From assembly GCA_933228895.1 (NCBI GenBank), contig OW121854.1:57206609-57270608 (forward strand): a stretch of 64,000 nucleotides of DNA, in the 5' to 3' direction. Shown here piece after piece: positions 23,970 to 36,195 of this stretch (position 1 is its first letter; the number at the start of each line of letters is the position of its first letter). A program made the position numbers and the translations under genes. This stretch comes from Platycnemis pennipes. Lineage: Eukaryota > Arthropoda > Insecta > Odonata > Platycnemididae. Below the pieces are notes generated by a model. It was not told the origin of the DNA, ran no database searches, and was given only the letters and a program-made list of their open reading frames with translations.

Positions 23970-25590
23970 GTTGGGAGAAGAGGCTGCTCGTTCCCGCCCT
24001 AAGTGTGTGACATCTTCGATTGAACTCGTGTTCAAGTACTCGAGGTGTATTTTTCCTGGCGTGCGTTTTAGATCCTTCAAAATGATTAGTAGCTTGTAAG
24101 ATGCGATCCTTGTCCCTCCCCCCCCCCCTCCTCCAGCGATTGGCAGGTAACGGGATTTTTGCTCATGGGAAGCCAGTTCGAAAAGGTTATATGCACGCAT
24201 GGATAAATAATTAATAATAAAAGCGCAGTGGCACCTGAATAATTCATAGCCCTTCGTGAGCGGCGGGGTGGGAATTGGCTTCGTTCCAAATGGCGTGATC
24301 GAGGCAAAAGGCTGTTTTTGTGATGCACATCTCAGCGTTCGACATTGATGCAGCAACGGTCGAGAATTGAAATAGAGATGGTCACTCCAATCGACGGCCG
24401 TCTGGGAAATATATCGACTGGCACGACGTGAGTTTGCTCTTCATCGGATGCACTAGCGTTGCTGCTGACGTTGACACATCCTTCCCGGCTTACATTATCG
24501 CGGATCGAGTGCGATCGCCCACTCCACGTTTTGTGTTGACGGGAAGGAATATCGCGTGAATCAAAGTTTATTCTTCCTAATTAAGGGTTTGGCGAGATGC
24601 GGAGGAAGGGTGATTCAAGTTAAATAGCTCGGGTAACGACTCAACAGTTGAGGCAACTGGGATGCTTCGAAGTAAATGAGAACCTTCACCGCGACTGAAA
24701 CATTTAATGATCTCCTTTTGATGCAGTAAAAGCAAGAAAGGTCAAAGCACTTTCGATTGCGTCCAGTCTTTGGATGTCTATTACTCTGACGTCTTAAAAT
24801 GCGCATGATTTGCTATTTGAGCGTTGGTTGATAAGTGGACTTAAATATATGCTCTACTGGTCAGGTAGTGTTTTAACTCCATTTCGACATCTCTAACGTT
24901 TCTCTTCCTACACCCCCTTTTCCCCTCTGTCCCCTCTCTGGTTTAGCATTTTCTTGAAGTCCCAGATGTGATTCAACAAGTCTATCCTTTTTTCATATTT
25001 TCAAATACATTATGTCGTCTTCAATAAACCATCGTCCTTCATTATTTATGTCTTCCACCTTCTCTGCCTCTACCTAAATTTTTTTCTTACCCTTTTCTCT
25101 TCTCCGGCTCTTCCGTGCACATCTTCTTTTCCCTTCCTTTTTGTCCTTCGTGCATTCTTCATTGCTTAAAAAATGTTTGTTCTCAGCATTCATAAGAGCA
25201 TAACAATTTGCGATAAGAGGAGCCATGCTAAGGTACCGTTAGGTCTTCTGCGTAGTCACGTACGTAGTAATACGTAGTAATCTGATGCAGGCCTCCTTAT
25301 GCATACTTCACTTGGCGGGTCGTAGATCTCCCTCTGACAATTACCATGAAGAATGTTTCCTCTAAAGGGTTATTGCAGTGATAAAAGTTTTATTAATCAG
25401 GTTTTCATACAAGAGTGAGTATTTTTACCGAAATATTCAAGCCATAATGACCTTCTGGCAATTATCATCACTTTGACACGAAAGAAATTAGACTTATATA
25501 GGTTGCATCAACTTTTTAATACATGTTAAATTCCCCTGCGTTTTTATGAATATAAAACGAGCATTATTTCTTAAACCTGTGAGAAACTAA
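23970..25590. other. non-coding stretch, one CpG-rich patch
   Basis: No gene recognised. 24370-24560 is CpG-rich (for example GCGGATCGAGTGCGATCGCC near 24499) against an AT-rich background and is a weak candidate for host regulatory sequence. A run of 11 C lies at 24118-24128. Confidence 0.45.
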
Positions 25591-25594
25591 AAAA

Positions 25595-25690
25595 AATTCC
25601 ATTTTCGAGTTGGGATTCAGACCCACGACTCTTGGGTTGCCTAGCCGGCACGTTACCGACTGTAACTGCCGTGAAAGCAACCGTTGTCGG
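25595..25690 (-). repeat. tRNA-like SINE head, minus strand
   Basis: On the minus strand a box-A-like stretch (ACAGTCGGTAACGTGCCGG) is followed by a box-B-like GTGGGTCTGAATCCCAAC near 25607-25624. The spacing suits a tRNA-derived promoter. No clear body or duplication was found. Confidence 0.45.
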
Positions 25691-26724
25691 CTCCAATACG
25701 TGACAGTTGGTGACCTTTTAGTTCTTTTTCTTCCAGGCACATATTTGTTTACTCAAAAATGAATTTTTAACTGTGAGAAGCTATAGAGAGCACAGTACAT
25801 CGTTGAATTTATGACCGTAGAAAGGTTTTTGGTAGGTACATTAATTCACCTTTTCAGTTTATTCTATCTTATAGTGAACAGAATAAGGGATCATAAGTAT
25901 CAAATGAAACTGAGCAAAAAGTGTTTTTTTTTTCAAGTGATTGGAAGACTTTCTCCTTGCAAAAGGCCAAATCATTGAGGGTAGACCATAATTTACGATT
26001 TTAATTTAACCCGGTTGGTGGGAGGAATACCTTCTCGTGAATTTGTAACAGTAATGTGTCTTTCCCGTCCACGGTGCTCAACCTGACCATCGTTTCATTC
26101 AAAAGGGACTCCCGACTGTTTAAGTCACGCGATTCCCCCCAGTGCTTTTTCTGGGTCTGCTTTCTTCCAGGAACGAACAACTAATAGGCTCTATCCTCCT
26201 TGAAACCGGAGGGCGGATTGGAAACTCAAAATTTATCGTTGCAGACAAAGCTAAATCTTTCTGGCCTACTATGGGGGCTGGTCCAACGATTCGGCCATAG
26301 ACTAGATTTGTTGTCCATTAGTACCAAACCTTGACGGGGAATGCATTTTTTCCGTGATGGTGGAAAAATGAGGTTCCGCCTATAACCATTGAAATATGCT
26401 TGTCATTCTTGTGTTTTCTATCCAGCCCGTGTTCTGGGCTTATTTTCTGCTTTAATTTAATTAATATAATATACAGCCTCAATATTTCACTTTGGACGAT
26501 ACTAAGTAAAGTTAAGAAAATTACATTGCTCCGAACATTGAAGCTATACAGTAAAATACAACAGATTACTTACTCGAGAACAGTACAAGTGAGATACGCA
26601 CCGGCGATCGTTGGGTGGGCTAGTCGAAAGTCTACCAGCTAGACTGTCTCGGCCGTTTGACTAAAGTGGAAAATAATTAATCGGGTGACTGAGTTACATC
26701 GGTCCTCCTCTGGTAAACTGGTCG

Positions 26725-26830
26725 ATATGACACCGGCCTGGCAGTCCTACGCTCATAGGTTCGAAATCAATGCTCACTTCAGTATGGATCTTGTGCTTCA
26801 GAATGAAGCGTGAGAATGAAGATGAGTTAT
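26725..26830 (+). repeat. possible tRNA-like SINE head
   Basis: A box-B-like TAGGTTCGAAATC lies near 26757-26769, preceded at suitable distance by GGTCGATATGACACCGGCCTGG. Decayed; no tail or duplication seen. Confidence 0.35.
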
Positions 26831-26839
26831 TTATGCTAA

Positions 26840-29800
26840 GCAGTGCGATAAGACTTTAGAAATTGGAAAACCGTACGCAAATTTTTACTACAAATAGGCT
26901 CTTTCCTCAGATTAAGCTTGATTTTTCATTGGTGTCAAAAGAGAAATACCAAATTGCCAATTTTAATTTAGATACAAAGATGAGCAACAAGTGTAACTAA
27001 AGCAGCATAGAATCTTAGAGACAGAAAGACTACAAACTTTCATGGAATGGTACTGTGTAACATCTTAAGTTATGCCCGTTTGTCACTTTTGGTTCTTTTC
27101 CGAGCGTTGCTAAGGCCTTTTCCATTGTCGTCTCCGAAATCGTTGATGCTTATAAAGTTTATCGTATGCCGTGAATTGAATTGCGCTTTTCACGAGGATA
27201 ATGGAAGATGTAAAGGAAGTCTTTGCTGCTGACTCGTGAGGCGTGGTCGGCCGTTTCTTCCGGCACATACATGCGTGCTGACTGCTAGCCCTTCTCACGG
27301 ATTTAGTAGGTTTGTCTCGGTAAAATAATGATTATTTAAATATTTTTTTAAATTTCTTTAGAGGTTTGTGCATTTGCACCGACCTAAGACATGAAGGGCA
27401 AATATAGAACTCTTTTGAAAACGTCGTCAATTGAGGTTATTTGAGATTTGAGATCCAGGGAAATATATTTGCATTTTTGCAAATATTTTTCTCTGGAAAT
27501 ATACTACCAAAGAAACTGGACACGAATGCCAAATTATATCGATAGGTGACCTCCGATTGAATCATTAACATCGAAATAGACTCTTGTAGGATTTTTTTCA
27601 AAATTGACTTTTTCCATATTTTTTCTTGTACACATAAAGACCTGTTTTCACGAAGGAACCATTTTGGTAAGATATAATGCGGCGTAAAATAAAATGGAGT
27701 TTTAGAAAACAATTATGCTCTTGCTTCAAATGTTTCGAAAGAAATTCCGGTTTTTTAAGCCTCCTGAAAAATTTCTAAAATCCGAGATGATCCATTTTCT
27801 AATTTCAGGAATCGATTGATGAGATTACTATTTTTGATCAAGGTACTTAGATCTAAATTCACTGGTGTAACACTAATAATAATAATTCCCCTCTGCAACA
27901 TTGTGCATTGAAACTTGGAGCGAGTGGAAAAGTCGTCCTTTCAACGACTGAGGACAAGAATGAATGGAGCATTACCATCCACTTCCCCGACATACCCTGC
28001 CGCATCGTGCAGGACTAACTGCCTTGAAGTTTTCCTGCACTTACCTTTAGTTCCCCCCTCCGCGTCCAAGCTATCGCCCCAATGTTCTATCTCCTCTCTT
28101 CCCATTACAAGGGACTCTTGTCCCGTAGCAAAACCTTTTCTCGTGGCCCACAGGCTCGTTTACCCATGTTCGTCGTCGGGATGAGTCTACATTCAACGCC
28201 TAGGTCAGTCGTCTACCTCGCCATTATCGCGCCTTCTAGACAATGGGGAGGGACAACGCTGAGTCTTGAGTTCTCCCAATAGGTCTCACTAAAGAAAGTG
28301 CTGATGGCTCACACGATTTTATCGCCTCATTCCGAATTCAATTATTGTAGTGTGTTTCCCTCGAAAGAGTCTGGACCGTGCGACGGAATTAGGGATCAAA
28401 TTTAGTTCGTCGGCGTCTGCAATTCCCTTCTCCCGTGCCTGTGTACCATTTTGGAATTAACTCGCTCAAGGAACAACGCTCACTGCTCGCGGGCCTACAT
28501 TACTCGGCATACATTGCTCCCGAGGGACCCATCAGATACAAAATGGACATTGTTCTTCGAAATGCCCGCGGGTGTATGGACATTGCCCTCCACCATCCCA
28601 AGCGATTTCTTTAAATTAGCAATGAAAAGATTTTGGGTGCTCAATTAAAGTGCATTTTCCGCGTGGTGGAGATATTTGTAATATGTATCTACATAATTAC
28701 GTAGGTATATTGCGATTACCTTTGCATTTTTCATCTCAGTTTTGGAATGAATATTTTTCTTAGCAGTGTTTATCTGCAGAAATCCACAGTTGATGCTAAA
28801 ATTGTTATCGTGGTAGAGAGGTGAGAGTTGGGAACAATATTGCTCTAATGTTGCTCAAATTATGAATGAATAATTTGATTTCATTTTGTCCACAATAATG
28901 GAATACGATGCTTATGTCGACACAATGAATGCGTTTAATTCGTCGTAAAATTGTATATATTCATAATTTCACGGAACGGTAGAGGAAAATGTGTTTTGCA
29001 AGCCTTAGCGCCAAATTGCAGGTGCTTGTTTTGTATTTAACATCGTTAAAGTTCACCAAAGTTATTGTTTGAAGGCGTTTTCTGAACTTTTATTTTACTT
29101 CAGTTTAAAAGAAATGGAAAATCGTCCCACGAAAATACCCTTCAAAGATATCGTGTTAGTGGACTTGAGGAGGCACCTAGTTTTCTTTCCGTGGCAATGG
29201 GCTTCAATTTCAATTATGGAAAAGACTATTTTCTTTGTAATTCCGTCGTCAATAAAAGTGCTACGAGGAGGGAAGTTCCAGTTCAGCACGAACCATGAGT
29301 TGGATGAATGGGATCGTCGTGGAAGTGTTGGCGCTTTTCGATTTAAGTTGACAAATTCCAACGCCAGGTTTCTCTCAATCCTCTCTTAGCTCCATAAACA
29401 GCCAATGCTCTACATCCTTCCTATCTTCAATTTTTTATTACCTTCTCCAAATTACCTTCCATATGTACGGCAAGGTCGGGTTTAATTGATGGAATTGAAA
29501 TACTATGGTAAAAAAATACTAGATAAGATACCAAAGAAAAGTTTACTTAGCCAAATTAGCACATATACCAACTTGAAAATCCTTGTCCGTTAGCGTGTTT
29601 TGCGCTTTTGTCTGAATTGTGGTATCATGTCAAGCTAGTGCAAAGCTTATTTGATATTGTTTGACCTAATTGCAGTGCCTTTATATGTTCCTATTCGGTG
29701 GCAGACACGATTGTGATTTTGCCGTGTTTCGTTCTCTTTTGAAAGCGAGTGGTTTAGAGAGCGGAATTCTCTCCGACCGACGAAGAGTAATGAGGCACTC

Positions 29801-30600
29801 GGAGACTCCAATATGACGGGCGGTTCCCCCATCACTCATGCACGTACTTGTGAGAGGCCTTTTCATGATTGAAGGGGGTGGCTGGCATAAAAACATTTGA
29901 GTGGCATTTTAAACTTAGATTAAAGCAGAGGCTCTTCGACCTTTGAACGGGAGTTTTATCTGGGACCTTCCCTCTCTCCGTTTCGCGCGGAAAGCATCAA
30001 TAGAGGAGAAAGGGGAATGGGTTGGCGGGGTTGCATTTCGGGGCATCTGGCAGTCCTCTTCTTGCAAGGACACAACAGTCCATTCCTACGGAACCCAACT
30101 CGGCCGCCGCGCTGTCTGTCTCTGGGAGGTAGGGGGCGGCAGATTTCAGGCCGTCGACCTCACCCCCCTGCATTTCTCTCATCCCCGCTTACATCAATCC
30201 TTCCCATTCCACTCTCGAAACAACCCCGTCCGCGGAAAGGGTGACGTCAGGCGTGATGGGAATATTCTGATTGGCAGCACGCGATTTCTCTCCTCGATCG
30301 ATTTGCCCCTCCCCACTCACCCATTTAGTTTTTGTCCAACTTTATATGCCACTTGGGTCTGTTCCTCCTTTTTATTTCCGTTTTTTACTGCAAGCCCCTG
30401 GGAGCTGAGGGTAGAGTTAGAGTTTTAGAGCAGCGCTTGCCTTAATTTAACCGATCGCCTTCCCCCTTTTGTTCTCCGTTTGGCACGCGAACTCCAAATT
30501 CGAGTAGTGAGTGAGAAAAAATATGAGGCGTGGTATTGTACGTTGCCGATACGTGGATTTTGAGAAAATAAAATGAAAAAAGACTCATTTTCTTGTGATA
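26840..30600. other. non-coding stretch, no gene seen
   Basis: Mixed composition without recognisable genes. Open frames around 27915-28184, 29069-29389 and 29943-30428 (89 to 161 codons) were read; none shows a family motif, signal peptide or credible start context, and the 29943-30428 frame lies in a locally GC-rich patch. Confidence 0.45.
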
Positions 30601-30609
30601 TGGGCATAA

Positions 30610-31085
30610 AGACGTTCATCATTATCATTACTCGTCAATCTTCAGATTGGTTTGATGCACCTCTCCTCTCAGTTGTTTTATTGGTTATTCTCTTCATACT
30701 TACGTATTTCTTCTCTTCATCCTTCTCTACATCCTTTCTCACTTGTTCCATACTTCTCATACGAGGCCTTTGCCGTTCTTCCCGTCTACTTGTAGTTCAA
30801 CGATTGTCTTCATCTTATCTTGTCTTAATATATGGCCGATTAAGTTGTACCGTCTTCTTCTTAGTTTTCAGCAGACTTGTCTTTTCTCCCGCTCTTCTTA
30901 GGACTTCATCATTACTTACCCGGTCGATCCATTTTATTTTCATAATTCTTCTGTGGCACCACATTTCGAATGCTTCCACTGTTGTCATTGCCCATGCCTC
31001 ACTGCCATAAAGAAACATGCTCCAGGCGTACGTGCTGATGAATTTTTTCCTTACTTCTACGCTTGTATTTCCAGCTGTAAGATGA
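30610..31085 (-). pseudogene. RTE/Jockey-like retrotransposon, 5'-truncated copy
   Basis: The minus strand encodes FLYGSEAWAMTTVEAFEMWC-HRRIMKIKWIDRVSNDEVLRRAGEK (67-codon frame at 30815-31018), which is the region just downstream of the reverse-transcriptase core in a widespread arthropod endonuclease/RT element. The second copy at 59.2 kb has an extra AAEKKR between WTMT and VEAF, so this copy lost about four codons in frame. The 3' part continues to about 30610, ending with CAAACCAATCTGAAGATTGA and an ATGATAATGATGA tail, matching the 59.2-kb copy. No RT catalytic motif is present because of 5' truncation near 31085. Confidence 0.75.
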
Positions 31086-31129
31086 TTCCTCTATATAATG
31101 GAGAAGTTAGGGATTTTTTTAAAGTGAAC

Positions 31130-31625
31130 TGAGTGCTGGAGATGCCTAAGAGGGAAATTAAATTAATAGAGGTAATTATGGGAATGCAGAAGATTTGGTA
31201 TGAGCATCTAATAAGGGGTAGATAATAGGGTAGGTAAGGTAGGGGTAGGTAATAGTTAAGGACGTGATTGAGGGAAGAATGTTGAGTGAGCGAGGTAGAG
31301 TGTGGAGGAGAACTGCTAGTTTGGGTAGAATAATGGGAAGTAGTTAGTATGTATTTATTTATTTTCCATTACCGCCGAAAACAGCACATGTGGCCTGTAC
31401 ATCGGGGTATTTAACATGTAACAACGGACGAGCACACACCACCATGTCCTGAGTGGACTGAAAACCCACTCAGGCGGGACTCGAACCCGCGACCCTCGGG
31501 TTAGCAGGCGAGGACTTAACCACGCCGCCACCTGGGCCGAATAGTATGAGGAACTAAAGGAAGGCATCATATAACAAAATAGGGGTCGTGCGAGGAATTG
31601 TGCCTAACTTAACCGGTGCATAAAA
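31130..31625 (+). repeat. RTE/Jockey-like retrotransposon 3' relic, split by a SINE
   Basis: The plus strand reads a broken KDVIEGRMLSERGRVWRR followed, across the inserted SINE at 31352-31541, by YEELKEGII. This resembles the C-terminal end of non-LTR elements of the family seen at 19.3 and 20.7 kb. Removing the SINE and one copy of its duplication joins the two halves in a sensible order. A purine-rich GGTAGGTAAGGTAGGGGTAG stretch at about 31228-31247 precedes it. Confidence 0.45.
31352..31541 (-). repeat. tRNA-derived SINE with 7-bp target-site duplication
   Basis: On the minus strand the element starts GGCCCAGGTGGCGGCGTGGT, giving a box A (GGCGTGGTTAAGTCC). A strong box B GGTTCGAGTCCCGC follows, then a body of about 110 bp and an AATAAATAAATAC tail. 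TAGTATG flanks both sides (31345-31351 and 31542-31548). The intact promoter boxes, tail and duplication support a fairly young copy. It is inserted inside an older retrotransposon relic. Confidence 0.85.
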
Positions 31626-31629
31626 TAAT

Positions 31630-34120
31630 AATGCTTTTATAATGCCACGTTACTCTTAACCATCAATTCTAATAGGCATATAGTTCATTTTCCAAATGTC
31701 AAAACTGATTACAAAACTGACATCAGGCACAACTTCTGTTGTTTTTTAGCGTCGAAAATATTTAACCTGGCTTTTTGAAACCGAGTCTAAAGTTTATTTA
31801 CGAAGGACCCCTCGTAGGATTGAACTAAGAGTACAATGGGAAGGACTTTTAAAAGCAGCCCTCGTCCTAATTTTACCGCTCGTATTCCTCCTTTTGTTTT
31901 CTCTTTCGCGTGCGAGCCCGTTATGCGATTCGGACTTGGATCGGTGACTGGCGAAGCGTGGGAAATCAGGAATAAACCGGGATATTCGTCAGAGAGATTT
32001 TCCTATGTTCCATCTATTGTGATTTGCTTACGTGATTATTTCCCCTCTCCGCCCTCGTAACCCCTCCGCGTCCGGAAAAACTGAAGATTGGCCCGGAAAT
32101 TGAACTGTTCCACTCGGTGTGGGAGGGTGACGCTTGTTTTGCTCCACGTAGGCTTTTGAGCGATGTGGAAGATCCTTTTTTTTCAATCCAGCGGGAAGGG
32201 ATTTCTTTTATGATTTGTTGTTTTTGTCCGCGAGGAAACTGGGGGAGTTTTATTGATTCCTCCCGGCCGATTGTGGCACTTTCGTTCATCGTGCCTTTTC
32301 AGAGGAGAATTCCGGAATAGCGGTTTTAATGGAAGCAATGCGGAAATAATGGGTAGGTCTTTAGGGCTCTTTAATTCAAGTCAAGGACGCACTTTAAATG
32401 CCATTTGGCATTTCAAAAAGACATTAGTGGTGCGTTTATATGTTTTTACAATGCGCACCTGATAAGGAAATTCTGTTCAAAATTGAGCCTCTTGGCCGAA
32501 TAAACGTTTAAAAACATATTTTACTGTGTTTGTAATCAGGTTTTATTCGCCAGACAATATGTAATATTGGAATTACAAATTGACCAGATAAATGGGAACG
32601 GCTACAATGAATAAAATAAAATACGAAAAATAAAACTTTAAATCTAATTGTTTTGAAACTTACACGACGCTGTAAAATTATTGCAGTGAACGTGGTACTT
32701 ATTTAATCAAAGAGATATGTAACAGACAATGGATGCATAACCTCGTCTACAAAAAGTCACCATATTTGGCTGCAGGCAGATTGGCTCAGAGCGGGATAGG
32801 AAGTAGATGTGGCTTTAGGGCAACTACAGGACAAGTCTGTTTTCGAAAAATTCCTTAATTAATGTATTGATTTTTTAATTTTATATGAGAGGTATAACGG
32901 GTTATAATGAAGCTGGAAGACGATAAAATGTAGTTTTTTTATGAATTTTCAATCATATGGCACGGTGACTGGAATGGGAACAGGATTTAAAGCTTACAGA
33001 GTGAATATTTTTAGCTTTATTCCTCTTTTAGCGTAACGTGTTTTTAGTCACGAATTTGCTCAATTAATTACTGTATCAAGAATTTTGGGTAGGGTAAACC
33101 GTATTTAGTAATTTTTTTTTGTGGAATGTGCATTGTTGAGAACCGAAAGAATTTTCATAATGGATATTTTAAGACCTGGAGCGATCGGGTTATTTGTCTG
33201 TGATCACAACTGAGGGCGCTTTGTTTTGGAAAGTACATTTTTTTCTTGGCGTTCCTTTCACGGAATATGAGCTCATTAATTGCATTTAGTAAAGCATTTG
33301 CCGAAGGGTGTGATGCTGTAATATTCTCACCGGAAGCTCGAGTGACCTTGATTTATTTTTTTGTAATAAGTTGTTTGCTATTAATTAGAATCTATGCTTC
33401 CTTAGAGTACAGTGGACTAATTTTCATTCCGATAGTTTTCCTTAAAAGTCTGTTCCTATTTATTTTCATTTGATAATAATTTTATTAGGCTGAGGGAGGT
33501 TCAATTACCTGACCGATGAAGTCGGTGAAGGCAATGGAAATATAGCTAGCTGTTCATTAGACGGTGACTGCGAGGAAAGCTACAACGAAGGAAGTAGATA
33601 ATGTTATCTTCTTTTGCGGAATAAAAATGTTTGAAATTTATGCTCATTTGTAAATAAAAATAACTTATTAAATAGGGAATACAAGGATGGCGTTTTAAAA
33701 TAAGCAGTAACGGAAACTTTACTTAAAATCGGTTAAAAAACGGAAGTTTCCAATAATATTAAAATGACTCCAATTGGTATTATTCCTACCTTCCCTAGGG
33801 GTATCCTTCCGAGTTGTTTCTCCCATGTTTGTTTGTGCAACATGTGAGCCCTTGTACTAACGAGAGGCGTCAATCTAATCGATTCTTATCAATCTTCATA
33901 AATGGCCATTTGTTTCTCGAATCGGCCGTAAAACCATCGATTGCGTCGTAAAACACGGAACACGCCCAATGAGTGCGTTAAATGGCTACGCGACCGAACT
34001 TAACCCCTTCTCGATGGATTTCATTTTTTTTTTGCTTCCTCCCTTGGGTGCCCCAAATGGATTTCCCTTCGCATATTGATGCGCCATTTATTGCTCCCCT
34101 GGGAGCCTAGCTTTTATTTT
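31630..34120. other. non-coding stretch, no gene seen
   Basis: AT-rich DNA; no gene, RNA or repeat recognised. Confidence 0.5.
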
Positions 34121-34129
34121 CGTGCCCAT

Positions 34130-34500
34130 CCCACTCCCTCGTTCCCACGCATCGTTTTCCACGGTATCGTTTGGAATCCACCGCACCGTTGCGATCGCGG
34201 TGAGGGAAGGCGTAAAATCGGTCATTTTGCGCCATTTTGCCGTTTCACCGCGGCGGCAGGAAACTTCGGTGCACGATCGGAATCGACGACGCTTCGGAGC
34301 TCTTTCTTTGTTCCTATAGCGCGCGGTGTTTCCTTGCGTCTCTGGAAACGAGAGCTACGTCCGTCTCCACGTATATCCCGAGAATTTTATGCGTCAAAGG
34401 ATCGAGATTATGGCTTCGCCGTATCGCGGTTTCGGCGCGTCATCTCAGCGATAAAAGTTTCGAGCCACAACGGTAGGATTCCGCGATCCTAAGGCGAGCC
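34130..34500. promoter_or_regulatory. CpG-rich patch, candidate promoter or enhancer
   Basis: This is one of the most CG-dense parts of the window (for example GTTGCGATCGCGGTGAGGG near 34190 and TTTCACCGCGGCGGCAGG near 34243). Frames up to 138 codons stay open on the plus strand, but their Arg/Ser/Pro-rich translations carry no family motif. No repeat signature is present, so host-derived regulatory or 5' UTR sequence is possible. Confidence 0.3.
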
Positions 34501-34504
34501 CTCA

Positions 34505-35180
34505 TTCCACTCAGTGTTCGGTATCTCAAGTATTCGTCATTGGGGCGTGAAATACATATAAATGCGAGCCATTTTTGGCTAATTGTTTATCGGTCATACG
34601 CATTGTTGTAGCCTTAAAAAAGCGAAGACAATAACCGTGGCAAAACAACCCGACGACCACTAATAAGATTAATTTTTTTCAATAGTTTCGTTGTAATTGA
34701 TCAATTTTGGTGAATCTGGATCTTAAGTAAGATGATTTACAAACCGTGACTAGTTGTGAATTAGAAACTCAATCTCAAATATACCTGCCAATCTGAACTT
34801 AAACGATACTCACATGGGTATAGTTCCATATTGTTACAATGGTCATTAGAATGAATTGTTTATAGAGATTCCCTTTAATTTTTATGGTAATTTCAGTGCT
34901 GTCTACCTACGCCCTGAATCTAAACTAAGAAACTATTAAGATTTCTGAACTGAGTTAATAAACCGATTGACGGATAGAGACGCATTTATCTACAGGCTAT
35001 AGGTACCACATAAAGGGTGTACACTTTTGAAAAACAGGCGGAAGGAGGTGAAACTTGCCAACTGAATCGTCACTTTAACGATAACATGCGTATCTGCGCA
35101 TTTTTTACTCTAAAAGAAAGGTTCATATAATTAGCGGTCTACGTAGATCGTTTGAAGATAAATGGGACTAAAAGATTTAA
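34505..35180. other. non-coding stretch, no gene seen
   Basis: AT-rich; nothing recognised. Confidence 0.5.
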
Positions 35181-35183
35181 AAA

Positions 35184-35490
35184 GATGCAAATTATGAGAA
35201 TCATTATTGATTGTCGCCATGCTTCTAAATTGTTCTTTATGGTAAATGGGTCTCATTTTCCTGTCATTTTCACTTTTTTTAAATCACCATTGCATCATAG
35301 TCGGTCAACTATATTAAGAGCGGTTCGAGGCAGCCCTCCACTCGATCTTTCTATCGGCCAACCCCTTCATATTGACGTAATGTTTTTCAATCACATCCTT
35401 CACAACTTGTTCCGTGTATCTCATGCGAAACCTAGGATTTCATTCTTCCCGTTCACTTTTCCCTCTACGATTACCTAGAAACAAAAGAAA
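35184..35490 (-). repeat. RTE/Jockey-like 3' relic, left arm of an imperfect inverted repeat
   Basis: Read on the minus strand, 35490 to about 35320 gives decayed codons resembling V-V-K-D-V-I-E-K-H-Y-V-N-M-K-x-L-A-D-R-K-I-E-W-R-A-A, the last residues of this element family. About 120 bp of non-coding sequence follows down to 35184. Both parts recur in inverted orientation at 35640-36043. The shared non-coding block shows that this subfamily has a 3' UTR running beyond the coding end. Confidence 0.6.
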
Positions 35491-35639
35491 GATTAATAAG
35501 ATAATTAGGCTTTCACATACCAGTAGCCGCGGAGGAAAGAGTTAAAGGTATTTGGTGCCATAAAAGAAGTTTTTGCGGGGAAAACTTAGATTAAAATAAA
35601 AAAAACACTTGGTTACATGTATATGGATTAAAGAAAACG

Positions 35640-36043
35640 ATAAATAAATGGTAGAAATGTCCTAGAGGAGTGAGAGTAAAGAGAAGCCCTCTAAAAACTT
35701 TGAAAAGAAAACGGTAGAACTTATCGGGCCTCTCTTGTGACATGATGGCCTGATCAAGACGTTGAGGAAAAAGTGAATAGATAGAATGGAAATGAAAGTT
35801 ATTCTATTAGTTCTATGGAGTATTGAAGGATGTGGAAGAGAATAAAAAAATAAAATTAAAGAGGTTAACTGATATAAGAATAATGTAGAGAGCTGCGCAG
35901 AACCAAATTTAGGGTTCTTTGCCGATGATGATGAAATGATAATTTAAAAAAGTGAAAATCGGAGGAAAATAAGATCTATATACCGTAAAAAATACTCTAG
36001 AAGTCTGGCGACAATCGGAAATGCTTCTCGTAATTTGCAACTC
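35640..36043 (+). repeat. RTE/Jockey-like 3' relic, right arm of an imperfect inverted repeat
   Basis: The plus strand carries the same decayed C-terminal coding (GAGAGCTGCGCAGAACCAAA near 35889) and GATGATGATGAAATGATAAT, then the non-coding block that matches 35184-35306 in reverse complement. Shared landmarks include AGTGAAAAT, GGCGACAATC and AATTTGCA. Divergence between the two arms is substantial, so they look like two old insertions in opposite orientation. Confidence 0.6.
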
Positions 36044-36104
36044 CTTTGAAAATGTTTTTAGGGGAACTCTTATGAGGGATAACGTAGGGATAATTGCTCG
36101 CAAA

Positions 36105-36195
36105 GGAAGGGCTACTTTGTAGGATATAATTGTTAGAGTCGTGACCTCTCAACTCTAGAGCCCCTGTTCGAAATTGGAGGTGGAAAATCTTTATG
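36105..36195 (+). repeat. possible tRNA-like SINE head
   Basis: A box-B-like CCTGTTCGAAATTGG near 36163-36177 is preceded by TTGTTAGAGTCGTGACCTCTC as a box-A-like segment. Weak; no tail or duplication. Confidence 0.3.

Noticed and set aside
29943..30428. 161-codon plus frame
   Set aside because: No family motif and no start or splice context; it sits in a GC-rich patch where frames are open on both strands.
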